64,000 bases of DNA from Neisseria leonii (GTDB lineage: Bacteria > Pseudomonadota > Gammaproteobacteria > Burkholderiales > Neisseriaceae). The stretch spans positions 1 through 64,000 of the forward strand of contig NZ_CP145606.1 in assembly GCF_028776105.2 (NCBI RefSeq), read 5' to 3'. Position 1 is the first letter of the stretch; the number at the start of each line of letters is the position of its first letter. The notes below the pieces were generated by a model. The model did not search any database. It saw nothing but the letters and a program-made list of their open reading frames with translations, and was not told where the DNA came from. Made by a program: the position numbers and the translations under genes. Shown here piece after piece: positions 1-9,176 of this stretch.

Positions 1-31
1 CGTCTGAAAAACGGTAAAACGGTGCGGCGGT

Positions 32-574
32 TCAGCTGACTTTCACTACCCCGCGCATCATGCCGTAGTGGCCGGGGAAGGTGCAGTAAAACTCATAGGC
101 ACTGCCTGCCGTGAATTTGCCGGTATCGATGACGATGCTGGTTTCCTCGCCGCCGCCGATGAGCTTGGTGGCCGCGATGACGCGGCTGTCGCCGGGTTTG
201 ACATAACCGTTGTCGGCGGTGGCGCCGGCACCGTCGGCTACTACGCCGGCGGCATCTTCGGTTTTGGAAATCACGATATTGTGCCCCATGGCGGCAACGG
301 GCATTTTGCCTTTGTGTTTCAGCGTGATTTTAAATTCGGCACAGGCGGCTTTGTCGATGGCGATTTCGTCGGTGTTGAATTTCATATTGTCATCGGATTC
401 CACCACCACTTCGCAGACGGCCGCAGGCGCATCGGCAGCGGGTACGGCGGCCGTGTCTGCTGTGGCGGAGGCGGCAGGCGGTGCGGCGGGTTCCTGTGCG
501 GCCGGAGCGGGAGTTTCCTGCGAGCAGGCGGTCAGTGCGAGTGCGGCGGCAATCAGAGTGAGATAGGTTTTCAT
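32..574 (-). CDS. Azurin, lipid-anchored (Laz-like) cupredoxin
   Basis: Small blue-copper electron carrier predicted to be anchored to the outer membrane by lipid. The chosen ATG follows AGGA by seven bases and gives a 180-residue protein that begins with a lipoprotein signal; the lipobox LTAC puts the lipidated Cys at residue 17. Residues about 20-52 are a low-complexity Ala/Pro-rich linker like the H.8 part of neisserial Laz. The azurin domain follows, with type-1 copper ligands His98 (in MGHN), Cys164, His169 and Met173 (YCTFPGH...M spacing), and Cys54/Cys78 placed for the usual azurin disulfide. Family knowledge: Laz shuttles electrons from cytochromes to periplasmic reductases or peroxidase. 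It stands alone, opposite in direction to nothing else nearby, with a partial DUS just downstream at the window edge. Confidence 0.95.
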   Translation of the reverse strand: MKTYLTLIAAALALTACSQETPAPAAQEPAAPPAASATADTAAVPAADAPAAVCEVVVESDDNMKFNTDEIAIDKAACAEFKITLKHKGKMPVAAMGHNIVISKTEDAAGVVADGAGATADNGYVKPGDSRVIAATKLIGGGEETSIVIDTGKFTAGSAYEFYCTFPGHYGMMRGVVKVS

Positions 575-685
575 GATCATTCCTCGGATTTCGATGGGTT
601 GGAAAGGCTGTTGGTACAATCGGCATCAGTATGCACCCGAAGTCGCGGCGGATGGTTGATACAAATCAAACCGTGCGGCGGAAAT

Positions 686-1132
686 TTATTTCTGGTGGCG
701 GTCGGCCAGGCGGCGCAGCCGTTCGGCCAGCTGCGGGTGGTGCGCCAGCCGGTCGGCGGTATGGCGGAACTGCGCCGCAGTTTCGCCGCTCAATGCCAGC
801 CGGTTGGTTTTCGGCGGCATATCGGGTTTGGGTGAGAGTTTGATGCGCACGTCGCGGATATGGCTGTTGAGCGCGTTCAGGCGCGGCAGCAGGGCGGGGG
901 CGAGCATTTTCATGCGCGAGGCGGTGATGTTGTTGGCCGCCAGCAGCACCAGGCAGCCGTTTTCCAGGCAGGCGGTGCGCACATGGGGGCGCAGGTTGGC
1001 CGGCAGCAGGGGGGAGATTTGGGCATCCAGTTTGCGCCATTCGTTGGCGGCGGCAAGTAAGAATGCCAGATGGGCGCGCGCATCGGGGTCGTCGTTTCTG
1101 CCGACCCGTTTGCCGATAGTCGAAAAATCCAT
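686..1132 (-). CDS. dciA: DciA-type replicative helicase loader (DUF721)
   Basis: 148-residue DUF721 protein. DciA is the ancestral bacterial partner that loads or activates the replicative helicase DnaB in species lacking DnaC/DnaI, and Neisseria lacks those. It is divergent from secA, a common position for dciA. The N-terminal half carries the DUF721 core, roughly residues 20-105, with the hydrophobic pattern CLVLLAANNITASRMK near the middle. The C-terminal tail is basic and Arg-rich. A DUS (AAGGCCGTCTGAAA) sits directly against the ATG, so AAGG within the DUS may act as the ribosome-binding site. The assignment rests on sequence pattern plus the secA context. Confidence 0.8.
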   Translation of the reverse strand: MDFSTIGKRVGRNDDPDARAHLAFLLAAANEWRKLDAQISPLLPANLRPHVRTACLENGCLVLLAANNITASRMKMLAPALLPRLNALNSHIRDVRIKLSPKPDMPPKTNRLALSGETAAQFRHTADRLAHHPQLAERLRRLADRHQK

Positions 1133-1207
1133 TTTCAGACGGCCTTATGCTTGAAAAAATAATCTGGCGCCGCATTTTGCGCGGCAGTACGTTTCAATGC
1201 CCGCCTG

Positions 1208-1216
1208 TGCTAAAAT
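1208..1216 (+). promoter_or_regulatory. Probable secA promoter (extended -10)
   Basis: TGC followed by TAAAAT fits an extended -10 element, 42 bases before the secA ATG. I do not see a convincing -35 at the right distance, as expected for extended -10 promoters. No secM-like arrest peptide is encoded between it and secA. Confidence 0.4.
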
Positions 1217-1257
1217 GCAGGCGTTTATGCCTTTAAAAGATACAGGCTCAGGATATT

Positions 1258-4014
1258 ATGCTTACCAATATTGCCAAAAAACTGTTCGGCAGCCGTAACG
1301 ACCGCCTGCTGAAACAATACCGCAAAACCGTTGCGCAAATCAATGCGCTGGAAGCGCAGATGCAGGCGTTGTCCGATGAGGAACTGAAAGCCAAAACCGC
1401 TGAATTCAGGCAGCGGCTGGCCGACGGCGCAACACTCGACAGCCTGCTGCCCGAGGCGTTTGCCGTCTGCCGCGAAGCATCGCGCCGGGTGTTGGGCATG
1501 CGCCATTTCGATGTACAGCTTATAGGCGGTATGGTGCTGCACCACGGAAAAATCGCCGAAATGCGCACGGGTGAGGGTAAAACGCTGGTGGCCACGCTGC
1601 CGGTTTACTTGAACGCGCTCTCGGGTAAAGGCGTGCACGTCGTTACGGTCAACGACTATCTGGCACAGCGCGATGCGGCCACCATGGAGCCGCTGTACCG
1701 CTTTTTGGGGTTGAGCGTGGGTGTGATTGTCAGCGAGCTGGAACCGTTCCACCGCCAAAGCGCGTACGGTGCCGACATTACATACGGCACCAACAACGAA
1801 TTCGGTTTCGACTATCTGCGCGACAATATGGTGGCCGACCAATACGACAAAGTCCAGCGTACGCTGAATTTCGCCGTAGTCGATGAAGTCGATTCCATTT
1901 TGATCGACGAGGCGCGCACACCGCTGATTATTTCCGGCCAGGCCGACGACAATATCGGCCTGTATCAGGTGATGAACCAAGTCCCGCAGCAGTTGGTGCG
2001 GCAGGAAAAAGAAGACGGTGCGGGTGATTTCTGGGTGGACGAGAAAAACCACAGCGTGATTTTGAGCGAACAGGGGCACGAACACGCCGAAGCGGTGCTG
2101 ACGCAGATGGGGCTGCTGGCCGAAGGCGATTCGCTCTATTCGGCGGGCAATATCGCGCTGATGCACCATCTGATGGCCGCCCTGCGCGCGCATTCGCTGT
2201 TCCACCGCGACCAGCATTATGTGATTCAGGACGGCGAAATCGTGATTGTGGACGAGTTTACCGGCCGTTTGATGGCCGGACGCCGCTGGTCAGACGGCCT
2301 GCATCAGGCAGTGGAAGCCAAAGAAGGTGTGGAAATCAAGCGCGAAAACCAGACTTTGGCATCGATTACGTTCCAAAACTATTTCCGCCTGTATGAAAAA
2401 CTGGCGGGCATGACCGGTACGGCGGATACCGAAGCATTCGAGTTCCAAAGCATCTACGGTTTGGAAACCGTGATTATCCCCACTAACCGCCCGATTCAGC
2501 GCAAAGACTACAACGACCAGATTTTCCGCTCGGCCGAAGAAAAATACGAAGCCGTCGTCAAAGACATTAAAGCGTGTTACGCAAAAGGCCAGCCGGTATT
2601 GGTGGGGACCACCAGCATCGAAAATTCCGAATTGGTGTCGCATCTGCTCAAGCAGGAAGGTATCCCGCACAATGTACTGAATGCCAAAGAGCATCAGCGC
2701 GAGGCACTGATTGTGGCGCAGGCGGGTAAAGTGGGCGCGATTACGGTGGCCACCAATATGGCCGGACGCGGGACGGATATTGTGCTGGGCGGCAATGTGA
2801 AACACCAAAGCGCGGCAGTGGAGGCCGATGAAACCCTGAGTGCTGAAGAAAAAGCGGCGCGGATTGCCGAGCTGGAAAACGGCTGGCAGGCCGAGCATGA
2901 CAGTGTGTTGGCCGCAGGCGGCCTGCACATTATCGGAACCGAGCGGCACGAAAGCCGCCGCATCGACAATCAGCTGCGCGGCCGATCCGGCCGTCAGGGT
3001 GACCCCGGTTCGAGCCGTTTTTATTTGTCGTTTGAAGATCCGCTGCTGCGCCTGTTTGCCTTGGACCGTGCGGCCGCCATTCTCAACCGTTTGACACCTG
3101 AGCGTGGCATGGCGATTGAAGCCGGTATGCTGACCCGCCGAATCGAAGCCTCGCAGCGCACAGTGGAAGGCCGCAACTTCGATATGCGCAAGCAGGTGTT
3201 GGAATACGACGATGTCGCCAACGACCAGCGCAAAGTCATCTACCATCAGCGCAACGATATTCTTACCACGCAGGAAATCAGCGCGTTGGCCGGAGAAATC
3301 CGCCGCGAAGTGGTGGAAAATCTGGTGGATGCGCATATGCCGCCGGACAGCATGGAAGAGCAGTGGGATTTGGCCGCATTGGAAAACCAGCTTGCAGGCG
3401 AGTTCCGTGTTCAGGCCGATATTCAGGGCTGGCTCAAAGCCGACAACACGTTGGATAACGAAGACGTCAAAGCGCGCCTGATGGAGCAGATCGAGCGGGA
3501 ATATGCCGAAAAATACGATTTGGTGGGCGAAACCAATATGAAAGGTTTCGAGCGCAATGTGATGCTCCAAGTCATTGATACACAATGGCGCGAGCATTTG
3601 GCGGCGATGGATTATCTGCGTCAAGGGATTCATCTGCGCGGCTATGCGCAGAAAAATCCGAAGCAGGAATACAAGCGCGAGGCATTCCAGATGTTCCAAA
3701 ACCTGTGGAGCGGCATCAAGTATCAAATCGCTTCGCTGCTGGTGTCGGTTCAGGTGCAGCGCAACGAAAATCCGGCCGAAGAAACCGCGCCGGCCGAAGT
3801 CGAAGGCCGCGCTTTCCAAGCCGATGCGCCGGATATGCAGGAAGTCTTGTCGCAATCGAAAAGCGGTCTGGCTGCCGGTGCGTTTGATCCCAACGGCGGC
3901 GAAGATTACAGTCAGGACGGATTGGCGCGGCGCGGCATCGTCATCCACCGCAACGATCCCTGCCCGTGCGGCAGCGGTTTGAAATACAAGCAGTGCCACG
4001 GTAAGCTGGCATAA
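1258..4014 (+). CDS. secA: Preprotein translocase ATPase SecA
   Basis: 918-residue motor that pushes unfolded preproteins through SecYEG using ATP. Visible landmarks are Walker A MRTGEGKT (about residues 102-109), the DEAD-type Walker B VDEVDS (about 208-213), the second helicase lobe with [10 protein letters not shown] and [11 protein letters not shown], and a C-terminal zinc-binding [14 protein letters not shown] for SecB and phospholipid contact. Length is normal for a proteobacterial SecA. The ATG follows AGGAT by five bases. The gene is monocistronic and closes in a DUS-pair terminator. A DUS-like TCAGACGGCCTG lies in frame and encodes SDGL near residue 345. Confidence 0.98.
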   Translation: MLTNIAKKLFGSRNDRLLKQYRKTVAQINALEAQMQALSDEELKAKTAEFRQRLADGATLDSLLPEAFAVCREASRRVLGMRHFDVQLIGGMVLHHGKIAEMRTGEGKTLVATLPVYLNALSGKGVHVVTVNDYLAQRDAATMEPLYRFLGLSVGVIVSELEPFHRQSAYGADITYGTNNEFGFDYLRDNMVADQYDKVQRTLNFAVVDEVDSILIDEARTPLIISGQADDNIGLYQVMNQVPQQLVRQEKEDGAGDFWVDEKNHSVILSEQGHEHAEAVLTQMGLLAEGDSLYSAGNIALMHHLMAALRAHSLFHRDQHYVIQDGEIVIVDEFTGRLMAGRRWSDGLHQAVEAKEGVEIKRENQTLASITFQNYFRLYEKLAGMTGTADTEAFEFQSIYGLETVIIPTNRPIQRKDYNDQIFRSAEEKYEAVVKDIKACYAKGQPVLVGTTSIENSELVSHLLKQEGIPHNVLNAKEHQREALIVAQAGKVGAITVATNMAGRGTDIVLGGNVKHQSAAVEADETLSAEEKAARIAELENGWQAEHDSVLAAGGLHIIGTERHESRRIDNQLRGRSGRQGDPGSSRFYLSFEDPLLRLFALDRAAAILNRLTPERGMAIEAGMLTRRIEASQRTVEGRNFDMRKQVLEYDDVANDQRKVIYHQRNDILTTQEISALAGEIRREVVENLVDAHMPPDSMEEQWDLAALENQLAGEFRVQADIQGWLKADNTLDNEDVKARLMEQIEREYAEKYDLVGETNMKGFERNVMLQVIDTQWREHLAAMDYLRQGIHLRGYAQKNPKQEYKREAFQMFQNLWSGIKYQIASLLVSVQVQRNENPAEETAPAEVEGRAFQADAPDMQEVLSQSKSGLAAGAFDPNGGEDYSQDGLARRGIVIHRNDPCPCGSGLKYKQCHGKLA

Positions 4015-4030
4015 ACGCCGCCACGGATAA

Positions 4031-4077
4031 AAGGCCGTCTGAAAATACGCATCATGCGGTTTTCAGACGGCCTTTTT
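4031..4077. terminator. Inverted DUS pair terminator between secA and bestrophin gene
   Basis: AAGGCCGTCTGAAAA and TTTTCAGACGGCCTT form a perfect stem around a 15-base loop, followed by a T-run. It lies between convergent genes, so it can stop transcription from both sides. Paired DUS used as rho-independent terminators is established for Neisseria. Confidence 0.9.
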
Positions 4078-4219
4078 ATACCGGTGCGGACGCTATCGGG
4101 AGAGAAGCGGCCGTCATCTGCCGCCGTTTGTTTCGGGCTGGTGCAGCCCGCTTGTCGGTACGTATGCGCCAAGCAGCATAAAACGGTTTGGTGCCCCCTG
4201 CATCAAAGTTTTGCGGGGA

Positions 4220-5134
4220 TCAGCGGTAGCAGTAGAAACGGTCTGCCGTGGCGGCTTCGGGCAGCGGCTGCGCCATCAGGTTTAAGGTTTCGCGTTCGAT
4301 CATGCGCACCAGTGTATCCAGCGGCAAATCGTGGTGGTCGGCACCGAAAGGGTCTTCAAGCTGGTGGCTTAATTCGTCCAGCCCCAGCAGCAGGTAGGAC
4401 AGAAAACCGACCAGAAACGGCGTCCAGATGCCCATGACCGGTTCCAGACCGAACGGCAGTGCCCAGCAGAAGCAGAATACTGCCCGGTGCAGCAGTACCG
4501 AATAAGGAAAAGGCAGAGGGGTGGAAGCGATACGGTCACAGCCTGCCTGAACGTTGCCCATTTCAATCATGTGCCGCTGAATGCTGGTGTAGATGATGTC
4601 GCTGATGTCGCCTTTTTGACAGGCGGTGATCAATTTCTGCTGCATGTGTTCGAGTATGCGCTGCGGCGGGTTGGGATCCTGCCGGTATTGGAGAAAGCTG
4701 TAGCCGCCCGACCGGCCGTAGGGCAGCAGGTGTGCTTCGGAGGGCGCGGTACCGCGCAGGCGGTGGCGCAGCAGGCTGACAAACAGCAGCATATCGTTTA
4801 ATAGAGCCTCACGTGCGGGCGGCGGCAGGAAGTGGCTGTCGCGGCTTAAATGGCGGGTATTGGCTACCAATGCTCCCCACAATTTGCGTCCTTCCCACCA
4901 GCGTTCGTAGCAGGCACTGTTGCGGAAGCCGAGAAAAATCGAAATGATCACGCCGAACACGGTAAAGCCGACTGCCGGTACGCCGGTTACCGGGTACAGA
5001 CGGTAGTGGGAGAGCAGCCATGCAACGGTGGATAAAGCCATGACGCCCGAAACCGTGGGCAGCACGCGGGGCAGAATGGTGCCGTGCCAGGCGAACAGCA
5101 GGCGGAACCGGTTGTCTTTGTTCCGAACAATCAT
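4220..5134 (-). CDS. Bestrophin-family (UPF0187) membrane channel
   Basis: 304-residue membrane protein of the bestrophin/RFP-TM family; bacterial members form pentameric ion channels, the studied ones being cation-selective. Recognisable family segments are the N-terminal WHGTILPRVLP stretch, the first hydrophobic hairpin (about residues 25-70) ending in FLGFRNSACYERWWEGRKLWG, which is the hallmark of the family, and the late segment FSYLLLGLDELSHQLEDPFG. Length matches YneE-like bacterial homologues. There is no strong ribosome-binding site before the ATG. The gene stands alone between secA and pbpG. Its substrate in Neisseria is unknown. Confidence 0.85.
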   Translation of the reverse strand: MIVRNKDNRFRLLFAWHGTILPRVLPTVSGVMALSTVAWLLSHYRLYPVTGVPAVGFTVFGVIISIFLGFRNSACYERWWEGRKLWGALVANTRHLSRDSHFLPPPAREALLNDMLLFVSLLRHRLRGTAPSEAHLLPYGRSGGYSFLQYRQDPNPPQRILEHMQQKLITACQKGDISDIIYTSIQRHMIEMGNVQAGCDRIASTPLPFPYSVLLHRAVFCFCWALPFGLEPVMGIWTPFLVGFLSYLLLGLDELSHQLEDPFGADHHDLPLDTLVRMIERETLNLMAQPLPEAATADRFYCYR

Positions 5135-5213
5135 AATGTGTTTTGCGTATGGGCCGTCTGAAAGCGGCGGTAAAAAAACAGGCAGGTTCGGCCTGCCTGC
5201 GGTTCTGAATCCG

Positions 5214-6149
5214 TTAAGACGGCCTTTGGATCATCCAGCTTTCGATACTGCGCGCATCATTGACGCGCGTGGCGGAAGTGGGCGAATTGAGCAGCACAAT
5301 GGTTACCGGCTGGCGGTTGACATTGGCTTTGACGACCATCGAACGGCCGGATTCGCGGATATAGCCGGTTTTCTGCATTTCGATGTCCCAGCCTTCGCGT
5401 ACCAGCGCATTGGAATTGCGGTATTGCTGGAGGCTGCCGTTGGCGGTATAAACCGATGCGGTATTGGACGTACTGTTGCTGCGGATCAGGGGATACTGGC
5501 TGGCGGCGGCCACCATTTTGGCCAGATCGCCGGCAGTGGAAACATTGCGGTAGTCCAAGCCGGTCGGTTCGTAGAAGCGGCTGCTGTGCATACCCAGACT
5601 CTGTGCTTTCCGGTTCATGGCGGCGACAAATGCACCCATGCCGCCCGGATAGGTGCGGCCGAGTGCGGCGGTGGCGCGGTTTTCGCTCGACATCAGGCTC
5701 AAATGCAGCATTTGGGCACGGGTCAGCGTCGTGCCGATGCTCAGGCGGCTGCCCGTACCTTTCAGACGGTCGATTTCCGCTTCGGTAATGGTAATCGGCT
5801 CGTTCATATTCAGCCGCGCATCCAGAATCACCATGGCCGACATCACTTTGGAAATCGAAGCGACGGGCATCACGCGGTGCATATTTTTCTGATAAAGAAT
5901 TTCGCCCGTGCGGTTGTTCATAATCAGCGCGGCCTGCGAAGCCAAGAGCGGGCCGGCGACGGCGGCCTGTGCTTCGACCTGTCCGCTGCGGTCGAGAAAC
6001 TGGCCCAGCGCATCTTGCTGGGGTGTATTGAAGTTTTGTTCGAGAAACTGGCCCAGGACATCGACATTGGTGTCGGCCGCAGCGGGCAGGGCGGTCAAAA
6101 ACACGCCCAACCCCAGGCAGGCGGCGGTCAGTTTTTTGAGGATACGCAT
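5214..6149 (-). CDS. pbpG: Periplasmic D-alanyl-D-alanine endopeptidase (PBP7-like)
   Basis: Low-molecular-mass penicillin-binding protein of the S11 peptidase family that trims peptidoglycan cross-links in the periplasm. The start was chosen at the ATG preceded by AAAGG; it gives a 311-residue protein with a clean signal peptide ending ALPAAA. All three active-site motifs are present: SISK at residues 98-101, SEN at 155-157 and KTG at 260-262. An upstream extension of 29 residues in the same frame lacks secretion features and was left out. In length and motif spacing it resembles PBP7/8 more than PBP4. Confidence 0.9.
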   Translation of the reverse strand: MRILKKLTAACLGLGVFLTALPAAADTNVDVLGQFLEQNFNTPQQDALGQFLDRSGQVEAQAAVAGPLLASQAALIMNNRTGEILYQKNMHRVMPVASISKVMSAMVILDARLNMNEPITITEAEIDRLKGTGSRLSIGTTLTRAQMLHLSLMSSENRATAALGRTYPGGMGAFVAAMNRKAQSLGMHSSRFYEPTGLDYRNVSTAGDLAKMVAAASQYPLIRSNSTSNTASVYTANGSLQQYRNSNALVREGWDIEMQKTGYIRESGRSMVVKANVNRQPVTIVLLNSPTSATRVNDARSIESWMIQRPS

Positions 6150-6318
6150 GATTCTGTGCCTTTCGGTCGGCAAACCCGCAGCCGTCAAGGCTGTGTACCA
6201 TTGGCGGGTTTGAATGGAAAACTTTTTTATTTTCAAGAAAATTCATTTTCTTGTAAAGCAAAGCCCGCAATCTTTGCAAGGGTTTTCACTGGCATCGGCA
6301 GTTTGCGGCGGCGGGAAA

Positions 6319-6348
6319 TTGAACAGGCGGGGTGTCATCTATTATAAT
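6319..6348 (+). promoter_or_regulatory. clpX promoter
   Basis: TTGAAC, an 18-base spacer and a perfect TATAAT make a strong sigma70-type promoter, giving a leader of about 40 bases before the clpX ATG. No heat-shock (sigma32-type) element was recognised. Confidence 0.7.
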
Positions 6349-6395
6349 CGGCAGTTTTTCGGGCGGCTGCGGCACGCTGACGGCAAGGATAAAGT

Positions 6396-7673
6396 ATGAC
6401 GACGAAAGAACATATCTGCTCGCTTTGCGGCAAGCACGAAGATGAGGTGCAGCATCTGATTGAGGGGATAACCGGCCGCTATATCTGCGATGAATGCGTG
6501 GCGGCTTCCCGGGCGGTGTTGGAAGATGACGGCGAAACGGCAGAGGGTGCCGCTCCTCAGGCCGGTGAGGCTGACGGTGAGGCGGCCGGGACGGGCAGGC
6601 TGCCGACGCCGTCTGAAATCGTTGAGAATCTGAATGACCATGTTATCGGTCAGGAATATGCCAAAAAAGCTTTGGCGGTGGCGGTGTACAACCATTACAA
6701 GCGGTTGCGCCGCCCCGAAGATTCGGAAAAAGTGGAGTTGTCCAAAAGCAATATCCTGCTGATCGGGCCGACGGGGTCGGGCAAAACCCTGCTGGCGCAG
6801 TCGCTGGCGCGCAAGCTCGATGTGCCGTTTGTGATGGCCGATGCGACCACGCTGACGGAAGCGGGCTATGTGGGCGAGGATGTCGAGCAGATTATTACCA
6901 AGCTGCTGGGCAAATGCGATTTCGATGTGGAGAAAGCCCAAAAAGGTATTGTATATATCGACGAAATCGACAAAATTTCGCGCAAAAGCGACAACCCTTC
7001 GATTACCCGCGATGTGTCGGGCGAAGGGGTCCAGCAGGCATTGCTGAAACTGATTGAAGGTACGGTGGCCTCTGTGCCGCCGCAGGGCGGGCGCAAACAC
7101 CCGAATCAGGATTTTATCAATGTGGATACCACCAATATCCTGTTTATCTGCGGCGGTGCGTTTGCCGGACTGGAAAAAGTGATCCGCCAGCGTACCGAAA
7201 AAGGCGGTATCGGCTTTGGTGCCAGTGTGCACAGTAAAGACGATAATGCGGACATCGGCGAGCTGTTCGGCATGGTGGAGCCGGAAGATTTGATTAAATT
7301 CGGCCTGATTCCCGAGCTAATCGGCCGCCTGCCCGTGATTGCCACTTTGGCCGAGCTGGACGAAGACGCGCTGGTCAATATTTTGACCGAGCCGAAGAAC
7401 GCGCTGGTCAAACAGTATCAGGCACTGTTTGAAATGGAAGGGGCGGAGCTGGTGTTTGAAGACGATGCGCTGCGCAGTATTGCCCGTCTGGCACTGGCGC
7501 GCAAAACCGGCGCGCGCGGCCTGCGTTCGCTGGTGGAACGCGCGCTTTTGGAAACCATGTATCTTTTGCCGGGGCTGCCGCAGGTGAAAAAAGTGGTGGT
7601 GGGTGCCGATGTGGTGGAAAAAGGCGAGCAGCCGCAACTGTTTACCGCCGAAGGCAGTCTGTACCGTCCCTGA
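6396..7673 (+). CDS. clpX: ATP-dependent Clp protease ATP-binding subunit ClpX
   Basis: 425-residue AAA+ unfoldase that recognises tagged substrates and feeds them to ClpP. The N-terminal zinc-binding domain shows Cys8-Cys11 and Cys31-Cys34. Walker A GPTGSGKT is at 124-131. The pore-loop GYVGEDVE and Walker B IDEIDKI follow, then the sensor and C-terminal small domain. An acidic, Ala/Gly-rich linker (about 45-70) separates the zinc domain from the AAA+ core. The ATG follows AAGGA. Unlike E. coli, clpX is not next to clpP, which here lies at 54.3 kb after tig. Confidence 0.98.
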   Translation: MTTKEHICSLCGKHEDEVQHLIEGITGRYICDECVAASRAVLEDDGETAEGAAPQAGEADGEAAGTGRLPTPSEIVENLNDHVIGQEYAKKALAVAVYNHYKRLRRPEDSEKVELSKSNILLIGPTGSGKTLLAQSLARKLDVPFVMADATTLTEAGYVGEDVEQIITKLLGKCDFDVEKAQKGIVYIDEIDKISRKSDNPSITRDVSGEGVQQALLKLIEGTVASVPPQGGRKHPNQDFINVDTTNILFICGGAFAGLEKVIRQRTEKGGIGFGASVHSKDDNADIGELFGMVEPEDLIKFGLIPELIGRLPVIATLAELDEDALVNILTEPKNALVKQYQALFEMEGAELVFEDDALRSIARLALARKTGARGLRSLVERALLETMYLLPGLPQVKKVVVGADVVEKGEQPQLFTAEGSLYRP

Positions 7674-7687
7674 TGCGGCGGTGGCCG

Positions 7688-7746
7688 GGCCGTCTGAAAA
7701 AGGCAGCGGGCAGAACAGCCTGCACTGCCGTTTTCAGACGGCCTTT
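7688..7746. terminator. Inverted DUS pair after clpX
   Basis: GGCCGTCTGAAAA and TTTTCAGACGGCC flank an inner GGCAG/CTGCC stem. The spacer is long (about 30 bases), so it is weaker than the compact pairs elsewhere. It may only partly separate clpX from the downstream DUF2868 gene. Confidence 0.6.
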
Positions 7747-7793
7747 GTTTGAGGGAGACGGCTCTGTGCGGCCGGTGTGATGAAGGGGAAAGC

Positions 7794-9176
7794 ATGAAAG
7801 CGACAAACCGGACAGTCGGCGGCGGGGATTACCGCCTGACCGAGCTGGTGCGCCTGTTGGAGTCGCACGGGTATCTGTTCGACAGCGACCCCGCGCTCAT
7901 CACGGCGCATCTGCGCAACGCTGCCGCAACGGATACGGAAAAACTGGTGCGCCGTGCCCAGATGCTCGACCGCGACGGCCGTTTGGCGGCCGCGCTGGCG
8001 CGGGTGGAAAGCAACCGCCGCCGCCTGATCGGGCTGCTGACCCTGTTGTGGTTTGTGTTGGGCGGTGCGGCCGGTTTCGGTTTGATGCAGCAGTCGGGAT
8101 TGAATTTTTTCGTGCTGCTGACCGGCGTGCTGGGCATGAACAGCCTGATGTTTGTTTTGTGGCTGATGTTTGCGGCGGCGGGACGGAAAACGGCCATGCC
8201 GCTGTTGGATCCGGCTTGGCTGGTACGCGGCAGAGATGCGGTCGGTCAGGCTGTGGCGCGGCTGTACGGCGAAATGTGGCAGCGGCCGCAGGCGCAGTGG
8301 CAGGCGGGGGCTTTGGGACACCGCTTCTGGCTGGCCAGTTTGGGCGGTATGCTGGGCGCGGTGCTGCTGTTGCTCAGTGTGCGCCAATATACCTTCAACT
8401 GGGAAAGTACCCTGTTTTCAGACGGCCATTTTGCCGCGCTGGTGTTGCTGCTGGGCTGGCTGCCCGCGAAGTTGGGCTTTCCTGTGCCCGATGCGGCGGC
8501 GGTGGCGGCGAGCAGGCAGGCGGCCGATGCGGTGTCGGCGGTGCAGTGGGGCGGTCTGTTGGTGGGCAGCATGGTTTGTTACGGCCTGCTGCCGCGTGCG
8601 GCGGCGTGGCTGTTTTGCCGGATGCGGGTATCGGCCGATGTGCTGCCGGTATCGCTGCCATATTACCGGCGCATTATCGAAACGTGGCAGCGGCAGGTGG
8701 TGGATGCCGATTCGGTTCGGGAACACAGGCCGGCCGTGCAGCCGAAAGCCGTACCGGCCGACGCGCAGCGTTGGGCGGTGGTGCTCGATGCGCCGTGGCC
8801 GGATGCAGGCTGGTGGCGGTATGTATTGGGCGAAGAATGGCAGGATCAGGGCGTGGCGGCAGGACGCGGCGATACGGCCGCGCTGAAAGCGGCATTGGCA
8901 CAAACGCCTGCGCAGCTGCTGATCGGCGTGCGCCTGCACAGCGTGCCCGACCGCGGCACCTTGCGCCGTATCACGGAGCTGGCCGATGCGGCGCAAGGCG
9001 GCGCGGTAGTGCAGCTGCTGGCGGAAAAACCGCAGACAGCAGGAGAGGCATCGGCGCATAACGCGTTTTCAGACGGCCTCGAAATCTATATGCAGCAATG
9101 GCGGCAGGCTTTGGACGAGCGTTCGCTGCCTTATCTGAATCCGCCTTTTTGGGCAGCAACCCGTCAGGAACAATGA
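7794..9176 (+). CDS. DUF2868 membrane protein, coupled to GTPase
   Basis: 460-residue inner-membrane protein of the DUF2868 family, function unknown. The ATG was chosen because AAGGGGAA sits just upstream. The soluble N-terminal region (about 1-80) is followed by a transmembrane pair near 82-130 (LIGLLTLLWFVLGGAAGFGL and the next helix) and further hydrophobic segments around 180-270. The C-terminal cytoplasmic half contains a nucleotide-binding-like beginning WAVVLDAPWPDAGWW. Its stop codon overlaps the next start as ATGA, so it is translationally coupled to the DUF3482 GTPase. Two in-frame DUS encode FSDG. The pair probably acts together, but no role is established. Confidence 0.75.
   Translation: MKATNRTVGGGDYRLTELVRLLESHGYLFDSDPALITAHLRNAAATDTEKLVRRAQMLDRDGRLAAALARVESNRRRLIGLLTLLWFVLGGAAGFGLMQQSGLNFFVLLTGVLGMNSLMFVLWLMFAAAGRKTAMPLLDPAWLVRGRDAVGQAVARLYGEMWQRPQAQWQAGALGHRFWLASLGGMLGAVLLLLSVRQYTFNWESTLFSDGHFAALVLLLGWLPAKLGFPVPDAAAVAASRQAADAVSAVQWGGLLVGSMVCYGLLPRAAAWLFCRMRVSADVLPVSLPYYRRIIETWQRQVVDADSVREHRPAVQPKAVPADAQRWAVVLDAPWPDAGWWRYVLGEEWQDQGVAAGRGDTAALKAALAQTPAQLLIGVRLHSVPDRGTLRRITELADAAQGGAVVQLLAEKPQTAGEASAHNAFSDGLEIYMQQWRQALDERSLPYLNPPFWAATRQEQ

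Noticed and set aside
1140..1257. secM-like arrest peptide ahead of secA
   Set aside because: No reading frame with a signal and arrest motif; dciA occupies the position on the other strand.
2290..3999. Long open frame antisense to secA (569 codons)
   Set aside because: It mirrors the codon pattern of secA; no ribosome-binding site, no domain, biased low-complexity composition. GC-rich genes produce such shadows.
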